Shown: positions 25,128 to 34,780, counted from the first letter of the stretch. The stretch is DNA of 43,682 bases from Rouxiella silvae (GCF_002093625.1 NZ_MRWD01000049.1:1-43682); one strand, 5' to 3'. Translations and numbers: made by a program. The notes: a model not told the origin generated them from the sequence alone.

Positions 25128-26321
25128 ATGTTATCCATGAATAGCCGACAAGATTGGTCATTTTCAGCGATTATCGCCGGTTTTGTCGCGGTCTTGGTGG
25201 GATACACCAGCGCCGCTGCCATTGTTTTTCAAGCTTATCAGGCGGCGGGAGCCAGCCTGGAGCAAGTGGGCAGTTGGTTTACCATGCTCGGTTTCGGCAT
25301 GGGGATAACCACGATTGGATTATCACTTTATTACCGAACGCCGATCCTCACCGCTTGGTCGACGCCGGGTGCGGCGCTGTTGGTCACCAGCCTGCCTGGC
25401 ATTTCGATTAATGACGCTATCGGAATATTCATCTTCGCTAATGGGCTGATTGTGCTGTCGGGCATAACCGGACTTTTTGCCAGACTGATGCGCTATATTC
25501 CGCAGGCGCTGTCAGCGGCGATGCTTTGCGGTATTTTACTGCGCTTTGGGCTGGACGCGTTTACCTCTTTTCAAAGCAATTTTTCGCTGGCGGGCAGTAT
25601 GTGTCTGGTATACCTACTGGCGCGGCGCTTTGTTCCCCGCTACACGGTCATTCTTTCACTTATCATTGGGTTAATCATCGCGTCATTGCAGGGGAGCATT
25701 GCCTTTCACGGGCAGAATTTGCACTTTTCCGTGCCAGAATTTACCCCTCCGCACTTCTCATGGCCGACGCTGATTGGTATTGGCGTGCCGTTCTTCGTGG
25801 TAACGATGGCGTCGCAAAACGCCCCAGGTATCGCAACGCTAAATGCTTCGGGTTATAAGGTTGCCGTGTCGCCGCTGATTGCCTCAACTGCGCTGGTCAC
25901 CATGATTCTGGCCCCGTTTGGGGTGTATGCCATCGGTATTGCGGCAATCACTGCGGCTATTTGTATGGGCAAAGACGTTCATCCAGACCCCAAAAAACGC
26001 TACACCGCCGCCGTGGCCGCGGGCGTGTTTTACCTAGTGGCCGGCGTGCTTGGTGGCTCAATAGGCACGCTGTTTACCGCATTACCTCCGGCGCTTATTC
26101 ATACTCTTGCCGGACTGGCGCTGTTAGCCACTCTTTCCGGAAGTCTGCATCGGGCGCTGAGCGATGAAAAACAGCGCGACGCTGCGATGGTCACCTTTCT
26201 CATCACCGCCTCGGGTATTCAGCTTTTTGGTGTCGGCTCTGCGTTTTGGGGACTGATTGGCGGCATAATCACCCACTGCATTCTCAGTTTTAGGGCCAAA
26301 ACTCAGGAAAATAATCAGTAA
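25128..26321 (+). CDS. ydcO: BenE-family transporter YdcO
   Basis: The 397-residue protein has about 12 membrane helices and resembles E. coli YdcO throughout (LTAWSTPGAALLVTSLPG, GLFARLMRYIPQALSAAMLCGILLRFG, TMASQNAPGIATLNASGY, SPFGVY-like AAITAAICMG). BenE proteins are called benzoate/H+ symporters, but YdcO's substrate is not established; the link to SutR hints at a sulfur-related or other aromatic compound. AAAGG lies eight bases before the ATG. A weak GGG...CCC hairpin at about 26345-26366 follows. Confidence 0.9.
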   Translation: MLSMNSRQDWSFSAIIAGFVAVLVGYTSAAAIVFQAYQAAGASLEQVGSWFTMLGFGMGITTIGLSLYYRTPILTAWSTPGAALLVTSLPGISINDAIGIFIFANGLIVLSGITGLFARLMRYIPQALSAAMLCGILLRFGLDAFTSFQSNFSLAGSMCLVYLLARRFVPRYTVILSLIIGLIIASLQGSIAFHGQNLHFSVPEFTPPHFSWPTLIGIGVPFFVVTMASQNAPGIATLNASGYKVAVSPLIASTALVTMILAPFGVYAIGIAAITAAICMGKDVHPDPKKRYTAAVAAGVFYLVAGVLGGSIGTLFTALPPALIHTLAGLALLATLSGSLHRALSDEKQRDAAMVTFLITASGIQLFGVGSAFWGLIGGIITHCILSFRAKTQENNQ

Positions 26322-26405
26322 TCACCGGTCTTAAAACGTAATCTGGGTCTCAAAATGTTGAGGCCCTTCATGTTATGGGTAACAAGATTCAGTAACACGC
26401 CTATT

Positions 26406-26421
26406 AGTGACGCAGATCACA
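26406..26421 (+). promoter_or_regulatory. CRP site upstream of idnD
   Basis: AGTGACGCAGATCACA has both CRP half-sites (GTGA-N6-TCAC) and lies 64-79 bases upstream of the idnD ATG. It suggests catabolite-controlled expression. Confidence 0.7.
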
Positions 26422-26484
26422 TTTTCATGCCGCTAAAGCCTCTTTACTGACGGAATAAATCGCCAGACAAAGAGCAAAAACGAA

Positions 26485-27516
26485 ATGAAACTTGAAACCA
26501 AATCTTGCGTAGTGACCGGGAAAAAAGACGTTGCCGTGGTAGACCAGCAGGTGGACTATCAGGGTCAGGGCACGCTGGTGAAAGTCACCCGTGGCGGTAT
26601 CTGCGGTTCAGACCTGCACTATTATGAGCACGGCGCCGTAGGCGATTTCAAAGTTCGCGAAGCAATGGTGCTGGGGCATGAAGTGGTTGGCGTAGTCGAG
26701 AAGTCCGACAACGCCGCGTTGAAGCCAGGTCAAAAGGTGGCGCTTAACCCAAGCAAGCCTTGTCATACCTGCAAATATTGCCTGGCGGGCGAAGAAAACC
26801 AGTGCACCACCATGAAATTCTTCGGCAGCGCGATGTATTTTCCACATATCAACGGCGCCTTTACCCAGTACAAAATTGTTGATAGCGCGCAGTGCATCCC
26901 ATTTGATAACGCCGTTAGCGACCGCCTGATGGTGTTCGCAGAACCGCTGGCGGTCGCAATCCACGCGGTCAATCAGGCGGGTGATGTGAAAGGCAAAACC
27001 GTGTTCGTGTCCGGCGTCGGTCCCATTGGCAGCCTGATTGCCGCTGCCGCTAAAGCCAAGGGTGCGGCCGAGGTTGTCTGTACTGACCTCAGCGAGCGGT
27101 GCCTGCAAATTGTTGAAGCAATGGGTGCGACCAAAACGCTGCACGCTGCCAACGGCGATTTTGCGCCTTATCTGGAACAAAAAGGCTATTTTGACGTCTC
27201 CTTCGACGCCTCCGGTCATCACTCCTCTATCCGTCGCTGCCTGGAAGTTACCCGCGCCAAGGGCACGCTGGTGCAGGTCGGCATGGGGGGTGCGATCCCT
27301 GACTTCCCGATGATGATGCTGATAGCCAAAGAGATTAAATGGGTCGGCAGTTTCCGCTTTACCGAAGAGTTTGTGACCGCCGTAGAATGGCTGGGCAATC
27401 AGGTCATTGACCCGATGCCACTGCTGTCGGCCGAATACCCGCAAACCGATTTAACCGACGCGCTGAATTTTGCGATGGACAAGTCTAAAGCCTCGAAGGT
27501 GCAGTTGGTGTTTTAA
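26485..27516 (+). CDS. idnD: L-idonate 5-dehydrogenase
   Basis: This 343-residue zinc-dependent medium-chain dehydrogenase has catalytic Zn ligands Cys40, His65 and Glu66, and structural Zn ligands Cys93, Cys96, Cys99 and Cys107. NAD-binding is by SGVGPIGSL. Long stretches match E. coli IdnD (GGICGSDLHYY, FFGSAMYFPH, FAEPLAVAIHA, LLSAEYP). It oxidises L-idonate to 5-ketogluconate. idnO, idnT and idnK are not nearby, so it is an orphan copy; a related polyol substrate is possible. Confidence 0.9.
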   Translation: MKLETKSCVVTGKKDVAVVDQQVDYQGQGTLVKVTRGGICGSDLHYYEHGAVGDFKVREAMVLGHEVVGVVEKSDNAALKPGQKVALNPSKPCHTCKYCLAGEENQCTTMKFFGSAMYFPHINGAFTQYKIVDSAQCIPFDNAVSDRLMVFAEPLAVAIHAVNQAGDVKGKTVFVSGVGPIGSLIAAAAKAKGAAEVVCTDLSERCLQIVEAMGATKTLHAANGDFAPYLEQKGYFDVSFDASGHHSSIRRCLEVTRAKGTLVQVGMGGAIPDFPMMMLIAKEIKWVGSFRFTEEFVTAVEWLGNQVIDPMPLLSAEYPQTDLTDALNFAMDKSKASKVQLVF

Positions 27517-27546
27517 GCCGTTTCCTGCCGCAATATTGTGAATACT

Positions 27547-27571
27547 CGGCGGCCGATTTATCCGGCCGCCG
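27547..27571 (+). terminator. Strong GC hairpin after idnD
   Basis: Perfect 9-bp arms CGGCGGCCG (27547-27555) and CGGCCGCCG (27563-27571) with loop ATTTATC, 30 bases after the idnD stop. There is no T-run, so it may protect the mRNA end or assist Rho rather than be a classical terminator. Confidence 0.5.
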
Positions 27572-27682
27572 CTCACCGTCTCAAGGTCGTCCCCCTCTGT
27601 CATCATCATGTCCGTTTTTGGCCTTCTTCTCTCGCTATACAGCGCGCAATATGGCGGTATATTAAATAGAGGAGGTCTGAAA

Positions 27683-28711
27683 ATGTCTCATAGCGCATTA
27701 TTGATAATTGACGTACAGCGTTCTTTTGAACAAAAAGATTTCTGGCAGGACGATCATTTCCCAGATTTCAAAAGGGCAATATCGCGACTGATCGACGGCT
27801 GCCAAAGCCGCAACGTGCCGCTGATCGATATTTTTCACGTCAGTCAGGGGGTATTTGCGCTCGAGTCAGGCCTGGTTACCCCAATGTCGTTTCTGAGCCA
27901 CGAGCCGCAGGTGCGCATCTATAAGCATGTTCACAATGCGCTAACCGAATCAGGCCTCGACCTTTGGCTGCGCGAGCGTAACATTAACCATCTGATTATC
28001 AGCGGGATGCGTACCGAACAGTGCTGTGAAACCACCACCCGCGTAGCCTCGGACCTTGGCTTTGACGTCACCTTCGTCACCGAGGCTACGCTAACGTTTC
28101 CGATGACCCATTCCTCAGGACAAACGCTCAGCGCCGAGGAGATAAAACTTCGCACTGAGCTCGTGTTGGCAGAACGCTTCGCCACTGTTACCGACGTTGA
28201 CGGCGCACTGGCTAAATTGGACAGTCTTGCGGCACAACCGCAGGAACCGGCCCCGTCGAAAGCATGGCTGCCAAAACCGTATCTGGCACGCAAAATTGAG
28301 CCACTCAGCGCCTGGAAATTCAGTGGCTGGCAGCTTAAGCGCTACGGCATCGAGTTTACAGGGACAACTTCACCGGCCGATATTTTCGAACGCGCCTATT
28401 CTCGCGTCGCCAGTTGGTTACCACCGCGGGCCACCACCGCCGACCGACCGGGCGTAGGCTGGATGCTGGAGCACCGCGGCAAAACCATGGACTACCTGGT
28501 CGTCGGTTGGTGGGACAATGAAAACGAGCTGCGAATGAAAATCTGGGTCACCGATCAGGGTGAGTGGCGCGAGGCGTTAACTGAATCCTTCTGCGTCTGG
28601 GACATGCAGGTGATGGCCTTCGAGCGCGACGCGTTTGTCGCCACCCTATTACAGCCCAAACCGGATATCGAAGCCTATATGAAACAGCACCTTACTATCA
28701 ATCTGGAGTGA
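27683..28711 (+). CDS. Isochorismatase-family cysteine hydrolase fused to an unassigned C-terminal domain
   Basis: The product is 342 residues from ATG 27683, preceded by GAGGAGGT (the frame is open from 27608). Residues 1 to about 190 are an isochorismatase-like hydrolase with Asp10 (LLIIDVQ), Lys81 and Cys114 (SGMRTEQCCETT) as likely triad; such enzymes cleave amide or vinyl-ether bonds. Residues from about 225 to 342 form a separate domain (LSAWKFSGWQLKRYGIEF, MDYLVVGWWDNENELRMKIW) that I cannot assign. The next gene, a DJ-1/AraC regulator, starts one base after the stop, so they form an operon. Confidence 0.8.
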   Translation: MSHSALLIIDVQRSFEQKDFWQDDHFPDFKRAISRLIDGCQSRNVPLIDIFHVSQGVFALESGLVTPMSFLSHEPQVRIYKHVHNALTESGLDLWLRERNINHLIISGMRTEQCCETTTRVASDLGFDVTFVTEATLTFPMTHSSGQTLSAEEIKLRTELVLAERFATVTDVDGALAKLDSLAAQPQEPAPSKAWLPKPYLARKIEPLSAWKFSGWQLKRYGIEFTGTTSPADIFERAYSRVASWLPPRATTADRPGVGWMLEHRGKTMDYLVVGWWDNENELRMKIWVTDQGEWREALTESFCVWDMQVMAFERDAFVATLLQPKPDIEAYMKQHLTINLE

Positions 28712-28712
28712 T

Positions 28713-29633
28713 ATGCAGCGCGATGTTTTCTTTGTGACACTGCCCGGCGCACTTGCGCTGGACCTTACCGGTCCGGCCGAGGCGCTGCGCCTGAGCGGTC
28801 AGTTCAGACTGCATTACATTAGCCCGCTGGTTGAAGTTGAGCTGACGACCGGACTGGTGGTCAGCCGCCTTGCCCCTTTACCCAGGCAACTGCCCGACGG
28901 CAGCATTGTCGTGGTGCCTGGGGTAAACAATTCGCAAACCCAGTTTGATACGCCACCGGCGCAGGAGGTCCGCGAATGGCTTAGCGCGCAAAAAGAGTCT
29001 ATTGAACTGGGCCGCCTGCAACTGGTGTGCATCTGCTCGGGCAGTTTGCTGGCGGGAATGGCCGGGCTACTCGACGGCTATCAGTGCACCTCTCACCACG
29101 ACGTTATCGCCCGTCTGCGTACGCGAGTGCCGGCCGCGCTGGTGAAGGACAACCGTATTTTTGTGGAAGACAGACATATTTTAACCAGCGCAGGCATTAC
29201 GGCGGGGATCGATTTGGCGCTGTATTTAATTGCTCAACACCTTGGGCCGCAGGCGGCGCTGGACGTCGCGCGAGAAATGGTGGTCTATTTTCGGCGCGGT
29301 GGTGAAGACCCTCAGCTTTCACCGTGGCTACAGCATCGTAATCATCTGCATCCTGCCGTCCATCGCGCGCAAAACGTGATTTCTGCCGACCCTGAATCAG
29401 ACTGGCAGGTTGACGACGTGGCCGCTAAAGCACACATCAGCGGCAGGCACCTGACACGCCTCTTCCGCCAACACCTTGGCATCAGTGTGCGCGACTATCA
29501 CGAGCAGTTGCGCCTCGCGGTAGCAAAACAGCGTATCCAGCAAGGATTAGGTCAGGAGAAAGCCGCCCTCGCCGCCGGATTCTCTTCCGGCCGACAGTTG
29601 CGCAGAGCGTTACTGCGCTGGCAGCCGGAATAG
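28713..29633 (+). CDS. GlxA-type AraC regulator with DJ-1/PfpI domain
   Basis: The protein has 306 residues. Residues 1 to about 180 form a DJ-1/PfpI-like glutamine-amidotransferase fold (LPGALALDLTGPAEALRL, LVCICSGSLLAGMAGLL, SAGITAGIDLALYLI). Residues from about 205 form the double AraC helix-turn-helix (VDDVAAKAHISGRHLTRLF, KQRIQQGLGQEKAALAAGFS). Such regulators often sense amines or amides and sit beside the hydrolase they control, here the isochorismatase-like gene one base upstream. The C-terminus is convergent with wecH, two bases apart. Confidence 0.9.
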   Translation: MQRDVFFVTLPGALALDLTGPAEALRLSGQFRLHYISPLVEVELTTGLVVSRLAPLPRQLPDGSIVVVPGVNNSQTQFDTPPAQEVREWLSAQKESIELGRLQLVCICSGSLLAGMAGLLDGYQCTSHHDVIARLRTRVPAALVKDNRIFVEDRHILTSAGITAGIDLALYLIAQHLGPQAALDVAREMVVYFRRGGEDPQLSPWLQHRNHLHPAVHRAQNVISADPESDWQVDDVAAKAHISGRHLTRLFRQHLGISVRDYHEQLRLAVAKQRIQQGLGQEKAALAAGFSSGRQLRRALLRWQPE

Positions 29634-29635
29634 AC

Positions 29636-30631
29636 TCAACTCACCCAGCGTCGGCGGTCAACGCCGCTAAGCGCAAGCGCCAACAACAGTCCACCTCCCA
29701 GACCGCAGGTGAACAGATAGGCGATGTTCAGCAACGGGTATTGCGGGAAGTCGAGATGTCGGCCGCGCAGGGCAATGATGATCAGCGCATGAAAACCATA
29801 AATTGCCAAAGAATGTCGAGAAATCAGGGCTAAAAAGCGCGATGAGAAACTCGCCAGCGCCTGCTTGCTCCATAAAAACAGTGAGAGAGCCGAGATAAAC
29901 ACCAGCGGCCCGCAGTAGGTGTAAAAGGTTTCTGCGAAGTTTTGATTTATCAGAGACTGGTGCTGAGTGCCCATTGCAATCATGACGCTGCTGGCCAAAA
30001 ATATCGCTGCGGCCGCCCAGCCGTGCCAGCGCGTGCCCATCTCCAACGACCCCAATGCGCGGCCAAACAGCGCATACAGCAGGTAATAAAAAGCATCGCC
30101 GCTAATATACAAATTAACCGGCAGCAGATGAAAACCTTGCCAGTTCAGCGCAGGAAGTTGCGGATTCGCTAACACTCCCAAAACCAATGCCACTACCAGC
30201 AGGCTTTGCGGCGGAGATTTTTTAATCTGAATAAACGGCGAAAGCAGATAAATCAAACCAATGGCGTAGAAAAACCAAAGATGGTAAAACACCGGTTTTT
30301 GCAGAATATGGCGCAATGACGGCCAAAAACCTATTTTTGTCATAATCAGGATGTAAAGTAACGACGCCACGCTGTAAAACGCCAGGCACAGACCAATACG
30401 TAAAAAATGCCGGGTTTGTGCACTTTTCTCTCCCCAGAACAGAAAACCGGAGATCATGAAAAATAGCGGTACAGATGGCCGTGCGGCTGAATCGAGCAGA
30501 TTGGCTATCCACCACGATGGGGTTTCAATCGCGCTGAAACTCACCACCTGAAAACTGGTGGCGTGAATAATCACCACCATGACACAGGCGATGGCGCGCA
30601 GATTATCTACCCAGCCTATTTTTTGGCTCAT
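29636..30631 (-). CDS. wecH: O-acetyltransferase WecH (acyltransferase family 3)
   Basis: The product is 331 residues from ATG 30631 (MSQKIGWVDNLRAIAC), preceded by AAGGGCGAG; the upstream extension would need a TTG. The integral inner-membrane acyltransferase has about ten helices and closely matches E. coli WecH (VPLFFMISGFLFWGE, LQKPVFYHLWFFYAIGLIYLLSP, LISRHSLAIYGFHALII). His25-like HATSF holds the conserved family histidine. WecH adds O-acetyl groups to GlcNAc of enterobacterial common antigen. Confidence 0.92.
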   Translation of the reverse strand: MSQKIGWVDNLRAIACVMVVIIHATSFQVVSFSAIETPSWWIANLLDSAARPSVPLFFMISGFLFWGEKSAQTRHFLRIGLCLAFYSVASLLYILIMTKIGFWPSLRHILQKPVFYHLWFFYAIGLIYLLSPFIQIKKSPPQSLLVVALVLGVLANPQLPALNWQGFHLLPVNLYISGDAFYYLLYALFGRALGSLEMGTRWHGWAAAAIFLASSVMIAMGTQHQSLINQNFAETFYTYCGPLVFISALSLFLWSKQALASFSSRFLALISRHSLAIYGFHALIIIALRGRHLDFPQYPLLNIAYLFTCGLGGGLLLALALSGVDRRRWVS

Positions 30632-30870
30632 CTCGCCCTTTTTCCTCAAATTTTTTTTAATTTAATGGCTGCTTATGGCAGCTTAATCGACTATTTAATT
30701 TCTATGCCGCTAAACAATCACTCTCATAATGTGCTTAACCACAGAAAGATCGTTGCCATTTGCTCATAAAATCGGCAGAATGTGCGCTATTACTGACTCC
30801 GCTTGCGTTACCCGCCCGGATAGTTTCTTTTTCTTGCTAATAATCAGTAAATTAGCACTTTTTATGTGAA

Positions 30871-32112
30871 ATGATTATGCATAATTCTCCGAATACTGCG
30901 TCCCTTTTGGGTCGGCAGGCGCTTCTGTTTCCTCTGTGTCTGGTGCTGTTTGAATTCGCAACTTATATCGCTAACGATATGATTCAACCCGGCATGTTGG
31001 CGGTAGTTGCCAACTTTAACGCCAGCGAAGAGTGGGTGCCAACCTCAATGACCGCCTATCTGGCTGGCGGTATGTTCCTGCAATGGCTGCTTGGCCCGCT
31101 GTCAGACCGCCGTGGGCGTCGTCCAGTGATGCTAGCCGGCGTGGCATTTTTCGTTGTCAGCTGTTTGGCTATTCTATTCGCCCAAACAATAGAACAATTT
31201 ATGGCAATCCGCTTCTTTCAGGGGATCAGCCTGTGCTTTATCGGCGCCGTCGGTTACGCGACCATACAGGAGTCTTTCGAAGAGTCCGTGTGCATTCGTA
31301 TCACCGCACTGATGGCCAACGTGGCGCTGGCAGCCCCGCTGCTCGGCCCTTTGGCCGGTGCGGCGATGATTCAATTTGCACCTTGGCAGGTGATGTTTGT
31401 GATTTTCGCGCTGCTGGCAAGCATTGCCTTTTGGGGCCTGAATAAAGCTATGCCGGAAACGGCGTCACGCATTGGCGAGAAGTTTTCAGTAAAAAGCCTG
31501 CTTCACGATTACAAAATTGTGCTGAAAAACCGGCCGTTTATCTGTGGTTCACTGGCGATAGGTTTTGCCAGCCTGCCACTGCTGGCGTGGATTGCACAAT
31601 CTCCGGTGATACTCATTAGCGGTGAAGGCCTTTCAGCGTTTGATTACGGACTGTTGCAGGTGCCGGTATTTGGCGCACTCATCCTCGGTAACCTGATGCT
31701 GGCAAAATTAACCGGTAAACGCAGCGTAGAAAGCCTGATTAAGCTTGGCGCAGCACCGATGGTGTTAGGGCTGCTGGTAGCCGCCGTCGCGACTTTCCTG
31801 TCCGGACACGCCTACCTGTGGATGGCCGCAGGTCTCAGCCTGTATGCCTTTGGCATCGGTATCGCCAACGCCGGCTTATATCGCCTGACGCTGTTCTCAA
31901 GCGACATGAGTAAAGGCACGGTTTCGGCCGCGATGGGAATGATCAGCATGCTGGTATTTACCCTTGGCATCGAGCTGGCAAAGGTGGCTTATCTCAGCGG
32001 TGGAAGCGGGATGTTTAACCTGTTTAATCTGATAAGCGGCCTGCTTTGGCTGTCGCTGGTCACGGTGTTTATTCGCCATCGTAAGCCTGCGGTTGAAGGT
32101 GCAGCGGCGTAA
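30871..32112 (+). CDS. mdfA: Multidrug/H+ antiporter MdfA
   Basis: The 413-residue, 12-helix MFS exporter is very close to E. coli Mdf[61 protein letters not shown]. The key acidic residues correspond to Glu28 (E. coli Glu26) and Asp36 (Asp34). It exports cationic and neutral drugs and alkali cations. ATGs at 30871 and 30877 both fit with weak SD. Divergent from wecH across 239 bp. Confidence 0.95.
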   Translation: MIMHNSPNTASLLGRQALLFPLCLVLFEFATYIANDMIQPGMLAVVANFNASEEWVPTSMTAYLAGGMFLQWLLGPLSDRRGRRPVMLAGVAFFVVSCLAILFAQTIEQFMAIRFFQGISLCFIGAVGYATIQESFEESVCIRITALMANVALAAPLLGPLAGAAMIQFAPWQVMFVIFALLASIAFWGLNKAMPETASRIGEKFSVKSLLHDYKIVLKNRPFICGSLAIGFASLPLLAWIAQSPVILISGEGLSAFDYGLLQVPVFGALILGNLMLAKLTGKRSVESLIKLGAAPMVLGLLVAAVATFLSGHAYLWMAAGLSLYAFGIGIANAGLYRLTLFSSDMSKGTVSAAMGMISMLVFTLGIELAKVAYLSGGSGMFNLFNLISGLLWLSLVTVFIRHRKPAVEGAAA

Positions 32113-32136
32113 TGAGCCGATGGCTCCACCCTCCCA

Positions 32137-32166
32137 CCCTTTCACCACTAAAAAGTGGGGAAAGGG
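32137..32166. terminator. Hairpin between convergent mdfA and yibF
   Basis: CCCTTTC-a-CCAC and GTGG-g-GAAAGGG pair around TAAAAA, with one unpaired position per arm. No strong T-run on either side; position between convergent genes supports a terminator role. Confidence 0.5.
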
Positions 32167-32173
32167 GCTAAAG

Positions 32174-32782
32174 CTATTGAGGTGGTGCAGTTCGGGCGAA
32201 GCTTTCGCGCTGAAAAAGTCGCTCTACCAGTTTTATTAGTGTCGGGCGCTCTACGCACCACCCCGGCGCAATACGCCTAAAGTTAAGATAACCCAACGTG
32301 CAGGCTACGCTGATGTCGGCGACGTTCAGGCTTTCACCGTTGAGCCATTTGCGCTCACGGGCATACATTTCTAATTGATCGAGACCGCGCAGCACCTTAC
32401 CTCGCTGGCGAATAATCCACTCTTCGTTTCTATGCACCGCGTCTCGCCGGTTTTCCAACACCAGTGCCACGGCAGCATCTGTCACGCCGTCGGCCAGCGC
32501 TTCTACCTGTTTCACCCGCAGCGCATCCAGCGGCTCCCACGGCAGTAACGTCGGAGAAACCCCCATTAACTCAACGTATTGCACGATAATTGGTGAATCA
32601 TAAAACACCTCGCCTTCGTCGGTAACCAGCGCAGGCACTTTTCCCAATGGATTAAAACTCGTGACTTTACTGCCCTCTGAGGTCGGCGGGTCGTTGATGA
32701 ACTCAAACGAAATACCTTTCTCAATCAGCATCACCGAAATTTTACGCACATAAGGACTGGTATAGCTGCCGATCAACTTCAT
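32174..32782 (-). CDS. yibF: Glutathione transferase-like protein YibF
   Basis: The product is 202 residues from ATG 32782, after AAGGAGGG; the frame is open to 32896 without support. It closely matches E. coli YibF: MKLIGSYTSPYVRKISVMLIEKG, NPLGKVPALV, DSPIIVQYVELM, GYLNFRRIAPGWCVERP, LFQRESFARTAPP. GST fold with an N-terminal thioredoxin-like domain. The natural substrate is unknown. Confidence 0.93.
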   Translation of the reverse strand: MKLIGSYTSPYVRKISVMLIEKGISFEFINDPPTSEGSKVTSFNPLGKVPALVTDEGEVFYDSPIIVQYVELMGVSPTLLPWEPLDALRVKQVEALADGVTDAAVALVLENRRDAVHRNEEWIIRQRGKVLRGLDQLEMYARERKWLNGESLNVADISVACTLGYLNFRRIAPGWCVERPTLIKLVERLFQRESFARTAPPQ

Positions 32783-32957
32783 TAAACCCTCCTTATTAAA
32801 GTCCGGGAAAGCTGAAAAAAGCCGTCCGCCCTCATTAAAATTAGCACTCGGGACAACTTTTACCAGCCATTGGCACAGATTGAGATTCAATTTCAATAGG
32901 GTTAGGTCTACGCTAGTAAACAGTCAGAATTGAATATTACGTAAACGGAAAAATGCC

Positions 32958-33788
32958 TTGAATAGCCCCCTTAATTCCCCTTTATCCGAGCAGGAAAAAC
33001 AGATTGGCCTCGAGCAGCGCCAAGTGATTCAGCGCCGCCGCCTGGGCGAAAGTCAGCCGGATTGGGTGGCGGAAGAAGTTCCAATAGCCTTGGTTTATAA
33101 CGGAATTTCTCACGTTGTTATGATGGCATCGCCGAAAGACCTGGAGGCGTTTGCGGTGGGCTTTTCACTCTCAGAGGGTATTATCGAGTCAGTAAGCGAC
33201 ATCTATGGCCTCGACGCGGCGCCCAACTGCAACGGTATTGAGGTCAATATTGAGCTGTCGAGCCGACGTTTTGCCGGTTTAAAAGAACGACGCAGGGCGA
33301 TGGCCGGTAGAACCGGCTGCGGCGTTTGCGGCATAGAACAGCTTGGTGATTTGTTCCGCCCGCTGGCTCCGCTGCCCTTTACGCAGACTTTTTCGCTCAA
33401 TCATCTCGACCGTGCGCTGACGCAGTTGAACTCGGTGCAACCTATTGGCCAACTGACTGGCTGTACTCACGCCGCCGCCTGGATCAGTACGCAAGGTGAG
33501 TTACTCGGTGGCTGTGAAGACGTAGGACGTCACGTGGCGTTGGATAAAATGCTCGGCATCAAGGCACGGCAACCTCATTGGCAGGCCGGTGCGGCGCTGG
33601 TCTCCAGTCGTGCCAGCTATGAAATGGTGCAAAAAACCGCCATGTGCGGCATCGAAATCCTGTTCGCCGTTTCGGCGGCGACCTCACTGGCCGTTGACGT
33701 CGCCGAACGCTGCAATTTAACACTGGTGGGCTTCAGTAAAATGGGACGAGCCACGGTTTATAGTCATCCTCAGCGATTAGTTGAGTAA
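32958..33788 (+). CDS. fdhD: Formate dehydrogenase accessory sulfurtransferase FdhD
   Basis: The 276-residue protein closely matches E. coli FdhD ([61 protein letters not shown]). FdhD passes sulfur from IscS to the molybdenum cofactor of formate dehydrogenases through CGVC, here Cys121 and Cys124, the same numbering as E. coli. That agreement supports the TTG start at 32958; no ATG in frame lies upstream of the conserved core, and the only alternative near the end is GTG around 33024. An ATG at 32953 is out of frame and stops after two codons. Confidence 0.93.
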   Translation: MNSPLNSPLSEQEKQIGLEQRQVIQRRRLGESQPDWVAEEVPIALVYNGISHVVMMASPKDLEAFAVGFSLSEGIIESVSDIYGLDAAPNCNGIEVNIELSSRRFAGLKERRRAMAGRTGCGVCGIEQLGDLFRPLAPLPFTQTFSLNHLDRALTQLNSVQPIGQLTGCTHAAAWISTQGELLGGCEDVGRHVALDKMLGIKARQPHWQAGAALVSSRASYEMVQKTAMCGIEILFAVSAATSLAVDVAERCNLTLVGFSKMGRATVYSHPQRLVE

Positions 33789-33856
33789 ATTAAAGCTTTC
33801 CCTGCCACACAATGGCAATAACTTTATGGTTAATTTAGGGCTGATTCATCACCAAC

Positions 33857-33870
33857 GGGGCAATTGCCCC
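33857..33870 (+). terminator. Hairpin after fdhD
   Basis: Perfect palindrome GGGGCAATTGCCCC followed by an AT-rich stretch ending TTTCCCTTTT, about 70 bases past the fdhD stop. Confidence 0.5.
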
Positions 33871-33959
33871 TTAGACGAATTTCCCTTTTGAATAGTTTAA
33901 CTTGCTCTAAGCCACGGATGACGCGGGCCGTGTAATACCCACACAAAGTGCGGAGCATA

Positions 33960-33995
33960 GATAATCATTTTCAATATCAATTTATTAACTATAAT
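33960..33995 (+). promoter_or_regulatory. sodA promoter with Fur box
   Basis: GATAATCATTTTCAATATC (33960-33978) matches the 19-bp Fur consensus at 15 positions. A TATAAT -10 is at 33990-33995; the Fur box covers the -35 region, so iron-Fur should block it. Fur repression of sodA is known in E. coli. Confidence 0.75.
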
Positions 33996-34060
33996 GATCC
34001 GACTGATTACGCGGTGCTCATATTACTCTGCACTGCCCAACAATAATGGAGCTGATGAAC

Positions 34061-34681
34061 ATGAGTTATTCACTACCATCCCTGCCTTACGCGTACGATG
34101 CACTTGAGCCGCACTTCGACAAAGAAACGATGGAAATCCATCACAGCAAACACCACCAGGCCTATGTAAACAACGCCAACGCGGCGCTGGAAAGCCTGCC
34201 AGAGCTGGCAAAACTGTCTGTTGAAGAGCTGATTGCCAACCTCGATAAAGTGCCTGCTGACAAGAAAGTTGCCCTGCGTAACAACGCCGGCGGCCACGCT
34301 AACCACAGCTTCTTCTGGAAAGGCCTGAAAAAAGGCACCACCCTGCAGGGCGAACTGAAAGCCGCTATCGAAAGTGATTTCGGCAGCGTTGAAGCTTTCA
34401 AAGAAGCCTTTGAAAAAGCGGCAACCACTCGTTTTGGTTCTGGCTGGGCGTGGCTGGTCAAAAAAGACGGCAAACTGGCAGTAGTTTCTACTGCTAACCA
34501 GGACAGCCCACTGATGGGCGAAGCTGTTTCTGGCGTTTCGGGCACCCCAATCGCGGGCCTGGACGTTTGGGAACACGCTTACTACCTGAAATATCAGAAC
34601 AAACGCCCTGACTACATCAAAGCATTCTGGGATGTAATCGACTGGGACGTGGCGGCAGCAAACTTCGCAGCTGCGAAGTAA
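34061..34681 (+). CDS. sodA: Manganese superoxide dismutase SodA
   Basis: The product is 206 residues from ATG 34061 (GGAG nine bases upstream; ATGs at 34046 and 34055 are less well placed). It nearly matches E. coli SodA along its length. Metal ligands are His27 in MEIHHSKHH, the His of [13 protein letters not shown], and Asp and His of [19 protein letters not shown]. The cytoplasmic enzyme turns superoxide into hydrogen peroxide and oxygen. A Fur-controlled promoter lies upstream and two hairpins downstream. Confidence 0.97.
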   Translation: MSYSLPSLPYAYDALEPHFDKETMEIHHSKHHQAYVNNANAALESLPELAKLSVEELIANLDKVPADKKVALRNNAGGHANHSFFWKGLKKGTTLQGELKAAIESDFGSVEAFKEAFEKAATTRFGSGWAWLVKKDGKLAVVSTANQDSPLMGEAVSGVSGTPIAGLDVWEHAYYLKYQNKRPDYIKAFWDVIDWDVAAANFAAAK

Positions 34682-34687
34682 TGGCCG

Positions 34688-34763
34688 TTTGCGGATTTTG
34701 TCTCTGATAAAATCCGCAAAAGATCCAATAAAAAACCGACGAAGCTGACTTCGTCGGTTTTTT
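34688..34763 (+). terminator. Two hairpins after sodA, second a classical terminator
   Basis: TTTGCGGATTTT and AAAATCCGCAAA (12-bp arms, 34688-34720) form the first hairpin. The second, at 34730-34763, has ACCGACGAAG/CTTCGTCGGT with loop CTGA flanked by A6 and T6, so it can act on both strands and also end the convergent yibL transcript. Confidence 0.88.
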
Positions 34764-34780
34764 AATGTCTAAGGGTTGGA

